Assembly (NCBI GenBank): GCA_944385195.1
Contig: CALWWH010000205.1
Coordinates: forward strand, 1 to 5,866
Length of the DNA stretch: 5,866 nt
DNA from: an uncultured Oscillospiraceae bacterium
Lineage (GTDB): Bacteria; Bacillota; Clostridia; Oscillospirales; Oscillospiraceae
Direction of reading: 5' to 3'
Shown: positions 1-5,029 of the stretch, in pieces
Layout: every line of letters begins with the position of its first letter
Numbering within the stretch: the first letter of the stretch is position 1
Program-made: the position numbers and the translations under genes
Notes under the pieces: generated by a model
Databases searched by the model: none
The model's input: only the letters and a program-made list of their open reading frames with translations
What the model was told of the DNA's origin: nothing

Positions 1-58
1 GCGCCGCCGGCAAAGCAGCCCCATGCCAATTCACAGCACTGGCAGTGTTCGCTGGGGT

Positions 59-112
59 GGCCCCTGCGCACGAATGCGCCTCGCGGGGGAGGCGCATTCG
101 TGCGCAGGGGCC
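59..112. terminator. Perfect 24-bp inverted repeat, terminator-like or REP-like
   Basis: Positions 59-82 and 89-112 are exact reverse complements with a 6-nt loop (83-88, gcgggg). On the plus strand the hairpin is followed by a T-rich but interrupted tract (113-123, tttgttcgttt). It could therefore terminate a plus-strand transcript entering from the left; on the minus strand no T tract follows. Each arm is itself a small palindrome: GCGCA-CGAA-TGCGC at 66-79 and GCGCA-TTCG-TGCGC at 92-105. The element can thus fold as one long stem or two short ones, which is typical of REP-like intergenic repeats. No plus-strand frame has a stop codon between position 1 and the hairpin, so the gene it might terminate is not visible here. 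Terminator function is inferred; the repeat itself is seen directly. Confidence 0.6.
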
Positions 113-146
113 TTTGTTCGTTTGGACTGCGTCCGGCGTTTGCCGC

Positions 147-221
147 TTATTCGACGAAGCCGGTCTCTTTCATGTTGAGATAAGCAGCGGTCAGCGTCTG
201 CTTGGGACTCAGATTTCGCAT
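147..221 (-). CDS. Candidate 24-residue small protein, unknown function
   Basis: A short minus-strand frame starts with ATG at 221-219 and ends with TAA at 149-147. The peptide begins MRNLSPKQTL and ends NMKETGFVE; it is polar, with mixed charges and no signal peptide or membrane segment. An in-frame TAG at 239-237 blocks upstream extension, so the ATG is the first possible start in this frame. AGGA at 229-226 lies 4 nt before the ATG, a modest ribosome binding site. A plausible promoter sits just upstream (240-268). The 59-112 hairpin lies downstream of the stop and could protect or end the transcript, although no T tract follows it on this strand. I do not recognise the peptide. A frame this short can easily arise by chance, so this is only a candidate. 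Confidence 0.28.
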   Translation of the reverse strand: MRNLSPKQTLTAAYLNMKETGFVE

Positions 222-239
222 AAAGTCCTGCTCTAGCTA

Positions 240-268
240 ATCATATGATACCAGCTTTGTCCGGTCAT
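240..268 (-). promoter_or_regulatory. Possible promoter for the 24-residue minus-strand frame
   Basis: On the minus strand ATGACC (268-263, 4/6 match to TTGACA) is separated by 17 nt from TATGAT (245-240, 5/6 match to TATAAT). Transcription would start near 233, giving a leader of about 12 nt before the ATG at 221. The overlapping TGG-TATCAT (extended -10 form, 253-245) is an alternative -10. The surrounding DNA (240-310) is AT-rich, which fits promoter DNA but also raises the chance of spurious matches. Confidence 0.3.
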
Positions 269-306
269 TTGATTGCAAATTCTATTATTATTATTTGATA
301 TTCTAT

Positions 307-334
307 CGCTGCAATCTTTTGAGAAATTGCAGCG
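307..334. repeat. 9-bp perfect inverted repeat in intergenic DNA
   Basis: Positions 307-315 (cgctgcaat) and 326-334 (attgcagcg) are exact reverse complements around a 10-nt loop (316-325). No T tract follows on either strand, so it does not look like an intrinsic terminator. It lies between the tRNA terminator and the candidate small gene. It could be a protein-binding site, a read-through RNA hairpin or chance. The rest of 236-346 is AT-rich with no supportable gene. Confidence 0.35.
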
Positions 335-346
335 CTTACGGTACGC

Positions 347-384
347 AAAAAAGCCACCCAAAACCTACGGTTTTGGGTGGCTTT

Positions 385-385
<1 letters not shown>
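347..385 (-). terminator. Rho-independent terminator of tRNA-Thr
   Basis: Read on the minus strand, AAAAGCCACCCAAAACC (385-369 side) pairs perfectly over 17 bp with GGTTTTGGGTGGCTTTT around a 3-nt loop (366-368), and the stem runs into six T (352-347). The stem begins at the last base of the encoded CCA, so the tRNA 3' end and terminator abut with no spacer. A GC core, a U-rich 3' side and position directly after an RNA gene make this a confident call. On the plus strand only TTTT followed by GG remains, so it is directional towards the tRNA strand. Confidence 0.9.
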
Positions 386-460
<75 letters not shown>

Positions 461-503
461 AAACGGTATCTTGCTCTGAGAGGTCATCGCTCAGTGCTCC
501 GAT

Positions 504-532
504 ATAATACAACGAAAACTGCGATTTGTCAA
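504..532 (-). promoter_or_regulatory. Strong sigma-70/sigma-A promoter for tRNA-Thr
   Basis: On the minus strand a perfect -35 TTGACA (532-527) is separated by 17 nt from a -10 TATTAT (509-504, 5/6). Initiation would fall near 497, about 37 nt before the mature tRNA 5' end at 460. The DNA upstream of the -35 (534-565) is rich in A and T runs, as expected for an UP element that binds the RNA polymerase alpha subunit. This architecture is usual for stable-RNA genes. Confidence 0.88.
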
Positions 533-607
533 GCGCTTTTTTTAAAAAACAAAAAATATTTTGGCCGGTAAAAAAGTCAGTTTTAGGGGCAAAAGCCCAT
601 GTCGGCG

Positions 608-636
608 TTGCAAAACAAGTCTGATCGGGATATAAT
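608..636 (+). promoter_or_regulatory. Promoter of the murD-M42 operon
   Basis: TTGCAA (608-613, 4/6 match to TTGACA) is followed after exactly 17 nt by a perfect TATAAT (631-636). Transcription would start near 643, giving a leader of about 35 nt to the murD ATG at 678. It is the only good promoter-like pair I see upstream of murD and is divergent from the tRNA promoter. With no clear terminator or gap downstream, it probably drives all five genes to the right edge. Confidence 0.72.
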
Positions 637-644
637 GTAGAGTA

Positions 645-660
645 GCCGCGTCCACGCGGC
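645..660 (+). other. Small 5'-UTR hairpin before the murD ribosome binding site
   Basis: GCCGCG (645-650) and CGCGGC (655-660) form a 6-bp GC stem around TCCA. It would lie almost at the 5' end of the predicted transcript and end 6 nt before the GAGG ribosome binding site (667-670). A 5'-terminal hairpin like this often stabilises mRNA. It is too small to be a riboswitch and no T tract follows, so it is not a terminator. The role is inferred. Confidence 0.4.
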
Positions 661-677
661 GGAAATGAGGAAGACAA

Positions 678-2033
678 ATGTCATTAGCTGACTATTGCGC
701 ATCCCTGCGCGGCAAGCGCATCGCGGTGGTTGGTCTGGGCGTGAGCAATCAGCCGCTGGTACGGGTGCTGCTGGCCCATGGGCTGGACCTCACCGGCTGC
801 GACCGCCGCAGTGAGCCCGACGAGGCCCTGCAAGCGCTGGCCGACTTGGGCTGCAAATTAAAGCTCGGGGAGGACTACCTCGACGGCGTCGAGGCCGATG
901 TGATCTTCCGCGCCCCCGGCCTGCACCCCGATCAGCTGGCTCATCTGCTCGAAAACGGCGCAGTGCTGACCTCCGAGATGGAGGCTTTTCTGGCCCTGTG
1001 TCCCTGCCCGGTGATCGCAGTCACCGGCTCTGACGGCAAGACGACCACCACCACACTGATTTCCGAAATGCTCAAGGCCGAGGGCCGCCGCGTCTGGGTA
1101 GGCGGCAATATCGGTACACCCCTATTCGACCGGGTGGATGAGATCCGGCCCTCCGACATGGCGGTGCTGGAGCTGAGCAGCTTCCAGCTGCTGACCATGC
1201 AGCAAAGCCCCCAGCGGGCTGTCATCACCAATTTGGCCCCCAACCACCTGGACATCCACCGGGACATGGACGAATATATCCGCGCCAAGGAGAATATCTT
1301 CCGTTACCAAAAGCCCGGCGATCTGCTGGTGCTAAACGCGGACAACGCCCTGACCGTGGACGCAGCCCAGCGCGCCGCGGGCGATATCCGCTGGTTCTCC
1401 CGGCAGCAGCCGCAGCAGAGCGGCGTCTGGTTCGACGGCGAGGCCATTTTGCGCCATGGCCAGGTCCTGGTCCGCAGAGAGGAGTTCCTTCTGCGGGGCA
1501 TGCACAATGTAGAGAACTTTATGGCCGCCATCTGCGCGGTGGAGGGCCTGGTCCGCGACGAGACCATCCGCAGCGTCGCCAGCACCTTCGGCGGTGTAGC
1601 GCACCGCATCGAATTGGTGCGCATCAAAGACGGCGTCAGCTATTACAACGATTCCATTGCCTCCAGCCCCAGCCGCACCATGGCCGGACTGCGGAGCTTC
1701 GACCAGAAGGTCATCCTCATCGCCGGCGGCGCCGACAAGCACATCCCCTACGACGTCCTGGGTCCGGATCTGGTCGCCCACGTCAAAGCCATGGTGCTCA
1801 CCGGCCCCACCAGCGACGCCATCGAGGCAGCTGCGAAGCACGCCCCCGGCTATGCTCCGGGCGCGCCCGCAATCTACCGGCAGGAGGATTTCCGCGCCGC
1901 GGTGGAGCAGGCCGCAGCCCTGGCAGCGGAGGGCGATATTGTCCTGCTCTCCCCTGCCAGCACCAGCTTTGACCGCTTTCGCAACTTCGCCGAGCGCGGC
2001 AATGTGTTCAAACAAATCGTAAAGGAGTTGTGA
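678..2033 (+). CDS. murD: UDP-N-acetylmuramoyl-L-alanine--D-glutamate ligase MurD
   Basis: This cytoplasmic Mur ligase adds D-glutamate to UDP-MurNAc-L-alanine with ATP, the second amino-acid addition in peptidoglycan precursor synthesis. At 451 residues it is close to the family norm (438 in E. coli). The N-terminal UDP-binding domain has a glycine-rich turn (GLGVSN, 19-24). The ATPase domain has the P-loop GSDGKTTT (117-124), ELSSFQL (165-171), NLAPNHLDIH (185-194) and AKENIF (203-208), whose K204 matches the lysine carbamylated in Mur ligases. HNVENF (276-281) and HRIE (309-312) follow. The C-terminal domain has NDSIASSP (324-331) in place of the proteobacterial NDSKATN, a form I associate with clostridial MurD, and SPASTSFDRFRNFAERG (425-441). 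GAGG at 667-670, 7 nt upstream, supports the ATG. It leads the operon, with none of its usual dcw-cluster partners (mraY, ftsW, murG) visible beside it. Confidence 0.97.
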   Translation: MSLADYCASLRGKRIAVVGLGVSNQPLVRVLLAHGLDLTGCDRRSEPDEALQALADLGCKLKLGEDYLDGVEADVIFRAPGLHPDQLAHLLENGAVLTSEMEAFLALCPCPVIAVTGSDGKTTTTTLISEMLKAEGRRVWVGGNIGTPLFDRVDEIRPSDMAVLELSSFQLLTMQQSPQRAVITNLAPNHLDIHRDMDEYIRAKENIFRYQKPGDLLVLNADNALTVDAAQRAAGDIRWFSRQQPQQSGVWFDGEAILRHGQVLVRREEFLLRGMHNVENFMAAICAVEGLVRDETIRSVASTFGGVAHRIELVRIKDGVSYYNDSIASSPSRTMAGLRSFDQKVILIAGGADKHIPYDVLGPDLVAHVKAMVLTGPTSDAIEAAAKHAPGYAPGAPAIYRQEDFRAAVEQAAALAAEGDIVLLSPASTSFDRFRNFAERGNVFKQIVKEL

Positions 2034-2035
2034 CA

Positions 2036-3052
2036 ATGGATCTCAAGCAGAGCCTCTTTGCCCTCAGCAGCGCCATCGGGCCCTCCGGCATGGAGCGTCC
2101 CGCCGCCGAGACCGCTGAAAAGCTGCTCTCGCCCCTGGTCGATCAGACCAGCATTGACAGCGCAGGCAACCTCGTCGGGCTGCGCCGCTGCGGCAAAAGA
2201 AATGCCAAGCGAGTCCTCCTAGACGCCCATATAGACGAGGTCTCCCTGGTCGTCACTGGCCAAAAGGAGGGCTATTTGACCTTTTCCTGTCTGGGCATCG
2301 ACGCCCGGCTGCTGCCTGCCAGCACCGTCACGGTGCTGGCTGAGCCCCCCATGCCAGGCATCATCACCTGTCTGCCGCCGGATACGCTCACCGCAGAGGA
2401 GCGGGAGAAGCCTTTTGGCGTGGACAAGCTCTACATTGACTGCGGCTTGACCGAGGAGCAGGCCAAGACCGTACTTCCCGGCACTCGCGTGGCCTATGAC
2501 ACCCAGCCCCTGGCGCTGGCCGGGGATACCGTCAGCGGCAAGTCTCTGGATAACCGCGCCTGCTTTCTGGTGCTCCTGCGCGCCATGGAACTGCTGCAGG
2601 GCAAGGCCCTCCCCGTGGACGTCGTCGTTCTGGGCAGCGTCCAGGAGGAGACTGGCGGCCTGGGCGCCAAGACCGGCGCATTCTCCCAGATGCCCGATTG
2701 GGCCCTAGTTGTGGACGTCACCTTCGCCCACCAGCCCGACGCGCCCCGCAGCGCCACCGTGCCCCTGGGCGGCGGACCCGCCATCGGCGTAGGGCCCCAC
2801 CTACACCGCAGCATTACCGACAAGCTGCGGGCTCTGGCCCCAGAGGCCACCCTCGAGATTCTCGAGGGCGGCACCGGCACCAATGTCTCCGCCTTCCAGA
2901 TTGCCCGCGAAGGGATTCCTACGGGACTGATCTCCCTGCCAGAGCGTTACATGCACACGCCGGTCGAGGCCGTCCGGCTGGGCGACCTCGAGTCGAGCGC
3001 CAAACTGATCGCCGACTGGGTTGTGTCCCTTGGAGAGGAGGAAACCGTATGA
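2036..3052 (+). CDS. M42-family metallopeptidase (glutamyl/leucyl aminopeptidase type), paralogue 1
   Basis: A 338-residue member of peptidase family M42 (clan MH, COG1363/FrvX-like): cytoplasmic two-metal aminopeptidases, several of which assemble into tetrahedral dodecamers that trim peptides. By comparison with family motifs, the expected active-site residues are all present: H65 and D67 in AHIDE, bridging D172 in SLDNRA, general base E204 and metal E205 in QEETGG, D227 in VVDVTF, and H307 in RYMHTPVE. QEETG replaces the common QEEVG, and GGTGTNVSAFQ (278-288) the common GGTDAGA, pointing to a distinct subfamily. The start is ATG 2036, because AAAGGAG (2021-2027) lies 8 nt before it. An in-frame GTG at 2030 is only 2 nt from that site and overlaps the murD stop. 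Two bases separate it from murD, so it is almost certainly co-expressed. The substrate cannot be read from the sequence. Confidence 0.93.
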   Translation: MDLKQSLFALSSAIGPSGMERPAAETAEKLLSPLVDQTSIDSAGNLVGLRRCGKRNAKRVLLDAHIDEVSLVVTGQKEGYLTFSCLGIDARLLPASTVTVLAEPPMPGIITCLPPDTLTAEEREKPFGVDKLYIDCGLTEEQAKTVLPGTRVAYDTQPLALAGDTVSGKSLDNRACFLVLLRAMELLQGKALPVDVVVLGSVQEETGGLGAKTGAFSQMPDWALVVDVTFAHQPDAPRSATVPLGGGPAIGVGPHLHRSITDKLRALAPEATLEILEGGTGTNVSAFQIAREGIPTGLISLPERYMHTPVEAVRLGDLESSAKLIADWVVSLGEEETV

Positions 3053-4080
3053 GCCAGATGACAGACACCATCCAAGCATTATGTCAACTCCCCGGCCCCT
3101 CCGGCTGGGAGGACGCCGTCCGGGACTATCTCTGCGCCGAGGCCAAGCCCTATGCTGACGAGCTGACCGTCGATCCGCTGGGCAGCGTTCTGGTGTTTAA
3201 AAGAGGGCGCAAAAGCCCGCGCAAGCCCGTCATGCTCACCGCTCACATGGATGAGGCCGGCGTGATCATCAAACAGATCGAAGAGGACGGCTTCCTGCGC
3301 TTTGCTTTTCTGGGCAGCATTGACCGCCGGGTGGTCATTGGCAAGCGCGTCTGGATTGGCAAAAACCGCGTTCCCGGCGTCATCGGCATGAAGCCCATCC
3401 ACCTGACCAGCCCCAGCGAGCGCCAGAGCATCCCCCAGACGAAGGAGCTCTATATCGACATCGGTGCGCAAACGGGGGACGAGGCCAGGAAGCTGGTAGC
3501 CTGCGGCGAATATGCTGTCTTCGACGGCCAGATCATCCCGCTGCAAAACGACATGATCCGCATGAAGGCCATCGAGGGCCGGGCCGGCTGCGGCATCCTG
3601 CTGACGCTGCTGAAGGAAGAGCTGCCCATCGACACCTGGTTCGTCTTCACCGTCCAGCAGGAGGTCGGCTGCCGCGGCGCCTTTGGTGCTGCTTTCAAGC
3701 TGCACCCCGGCATCGGCATCGTCGTGGAGGGCGCCGCCGCAGCGGACAGTCCCGCTGGCGCGCGCAAGGGCTGTGCTCCCGGCCGGGGCCCCGTGATCCC
3801 CTATCAGGACGGCAGCACGATCTACGACCGCGGTCTGTTTGAGCAGATCACCGGCCTGGCGGAGGCCAACGGCATCCCCTGGCAGGTCAATCCCCTGCTC
3901 AGCGGCAGAACCGACGCTTCGGCCATCCAGCGCAGCCGCGAAGGCTGCCGCGTGGCCGCCATCTCCGCCGCCGTGCGCTATATCCGCAGCCCCTCCTGCG
4001 TGGGCTGCACCCGTGATTTCGAACAAATGGCGGCATTGCTGCGGCTGCTGCTGGCTGATTTGGAGGTAAAATATGTTTGA
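3049..4080 (+). CDS. M42-family peptidase homologue with substituted active site, paralogue 2 (probable pseudoenzyme)
   Basis: A 343-residue M42 homologue, full length for the family. The fold motifs remain: PGPSGWED (15-22), AHMDEAG (65-71, H66 and D68), QEVGCRGA (204-211) and GRTDASAIQ (286-294). Several catalytic positions differ from canonical M42. The DNR motif reads AIEGR, so the bridging Asp is E176. The catalytic QEE reads QQE, so the general base is Q204, while metal ligand E205 is kept. The next metal Asp is E227 (VVEGAAAAD; a Glu here also occurs in some M42 subgroups, from memory). The C-terminal RYIH reads RYIRSPSC, so the metal His is R313 and the following Glu is lost. Gln for the general base and Arg for a metal ligand argue strongly against normal peptidase activity. 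ATG 3049 is chosen because AGGAGG (3036-3041) is 7 nt upstream; it overlaps the previous stop as ATGA. The frame is intact and well expressed by appearance, so a structural, regulatory or altered role is more likely than decay. Confidence 0.9.
   Translation: MSQMTDTIQALCQLPGPSGWEDAVRDYLCAEAKPYADELTVDPLGSVLVFKRGRKSPRKPVMLTAHMDEAGVIIKQIEEDGFLRFAFLGSIDRRVVIGKRVWIGKNRVPGVIGMKPIHLTSPSERQSIPQTKELYIDIGAQTGDEARKLVACGEYAVFDGQIIPLQNDMIRMKAIEGRAGCGILLTLLKEELPIDTWFVFTVQQEVGCRGAFGAAFKLHPGIGIVVEGAAAADSPAGARKGCAPGRGPVIPYQDGSTIYDRGLFEQITGLAEANGIPWQVNPLLSGRTDASAIQRSREGCRVAAISAAVRYIRSPSCVGCTRDFEQMAALLRLLLADLEVKYV
3659..3681 (+). repeat. 23-nt segment identical in paralogues 2 and 3
   Basis: Positions 3659-3681 are identical to 4623-4645; both encode the EVGCRGA part of the M42 catalytic motif. 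The codon immediately before GAG (Glu, metal ligand) is CAG (Gln) in paralogue 2 and GAG (Glu) in paralogue 3. The shared stretch reflects a conserved motif with shared codon choice, or a local conversion tract. It is not a mobile or structural repeat. Confidence 0.5.
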
Positions 4081-5029
4081 CCTGCTGAAACAACTGACCA
4101 CCGCTTACGGCCCCGCCGGCCGTGAGACCGGCATCGCAGAGGTGCTCGAAACGCTCTGCGCACCCTTCGCCCAGTGCAGCCGCGACGCCATGGGCAACCT
4201 CATCGCCCACAAGCCCGGTCCGGGCAAGCGCATCATGATCGCCGCCCACATGGACTCTCTGGGCCTCGTGGCCACCTACACAGAAGAGGGAAATTTCATC
4301 CGCGTGGCCCCTCTGGGCGGCATCAATCCGGCCAACATTCTGGGCCAGCGCGTCCGCTTTGGCAGCGGCGTCACCGGCGTCTTCCGCGCCGACGACGGGG
4401 TGAGCGTCAAGGAGTTAAGCTTTGACAAGTGCTACATCGACACCTGCGGTGTCGCCGTCAAGCTGGGCGATGTCGCAATCTTTGAGGGCGACCCCATTCA
4501 AATCGGCGATGCCATCGTGAGCCAGTATCTCGATAACCGCTCCGGCTGTGCCGTCGGCGTGAAGCTGCTGGAGCTGGCCCAGGACTGCGATGCTGACCTC
4601 TACGTGGTCTTCACCACCCAGGAGGAGGTCGGCTGCCGCGGCGCCGGGGTCGCGGCCTTCGCCATAGCGCCAGAACTGGCGGTGGCCATCGACGTGACTC
4701 AGTGCACCGACGTCCCCGGCGTCACGCAGAAGATCACCGCCATGGGCAAAGGCCCGGTCATCAAAATCCTCGACCGCGGCTGCATCTCCAGCCCCATGAT
4801 AAGCAAGCTGCTGGCTGATTCCGCCGCCGCCCTGAACATCCCCGTCCAGTACCAGGCCGCCACCGCCGGCGGCACCGACGCAGGCATGATCTCCACCTCC
4901 CGCTGCGGCGTTCCCACCGGCAACCTTGCCATCGCCACCCGCGGCACCCACACCCCCAATGAAACCTGTTCGCTGTCCGATGTGGCCCAGTGCGCCGCCC
5001 TTCTCAGAGAGTTGGTGAGCCGCGCATGA
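4073..5029 (+). CDS. M42-family metallopeptidase, paralogue 3
   Basis: A 318-residue M42 aminopeptidase homologue, a little shorter than the usual 340-350. The predicted metal and catalytic residues are all present: H59 and D61 (AHMDSLG), D154 (YLDNRSGC), general base E184 and metal E185 (TQEEVGCRGA), D207 (AIDVTQCTD) and H293 (GTHTPNE). GGTDAG (266-271) is canonical. Two local oddities are DSLG instead of DEIG/DEVG after the first metal motif, and ATRGTHTPNE instead of the usual RYIHSPVE. ATG 4073 is fixed by GGAGG (4062-4066) 6 nt upstream, and the gene overlaps paralogue 2 by 8 nt. It is probably a cytoplasmic aminopeptidase that could co-assemble with the neighbouring paralogues, since mixed TET particles from two M42 paralogues are known in Pyrococcus horikoshii. 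Assembly and substrate are inference. Confidence 0.93.
   Translation: MFDLLKQLTTAYGPAGRETGIAEVLETLCAPFAQCSRDAMGNLIAHKPGPGKRIMIAAHMDSLGLVATYTEEGNFIRVAPLGGINPANILGQRVRFGSGVTGVFRADDGVSVKELSFDKCYIDTCGVAVKLGDVAIFEGDPIQIGDAIVSQYLDNRSGCAVGVKLLELAQDCDADLYVVFTTQEEVGCRGAGVAAFAIAPELAVAIDVTQCTDVPGVTQKITAMGKGPVIKILDRGCISSPMISKLLADSAAALNIPVQYQAATAGGTDAGMISTSRCGVPTGNLAIATRGTHTPNETCSLSDVAQCAALLRELVSRA

Noticed and set aside
45..236. 63-codon plus-strand frame through the hairpin
   Set aside because: It reads straight through the 24-bp inverted repeat, has no ribosome binding site at its start and shows no family resemblance.
587..598. GGGC-AAAA-GCCC mini-hairpin upstream of the murD promoter
   Set aside because: Only 4 bp and not followed directly by a T tract; too weak to call a terminator or operator.
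2030..2035. GTG start at 2030 for paralogue 1
   Set aside because: Only 2 nt from the AAAGGAG site and overlapping the murD stop; ATG 2036 at 8 nt spacing is the better start.
1332..2036. 234-codon minus-strand frame inside murD
   Set aside because: A shadow of the murD coding frame; Gly/Ala/Val-rich and without motifs.
2698..3048. N-terminal extension of paralogue 2 back to ATG 2698
   Set aside because: The extra 117 residues are Arg/Pro/His-rich out-of-frame translation of paralogue 1. ATG 3049 has AGGAGG at ideal spacing and begins where M42 homology begins.
3079..4101. 340-codon open frame on the minus strand opposite paralogue 2
   Set aside because: It is the mirror of a strongly supported M42 gene in GC-rich DNA where antisense frames stay open by codon bias. 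It is Ala/Gly/Asp-rich with no recognisable domain or ribosome binding site.
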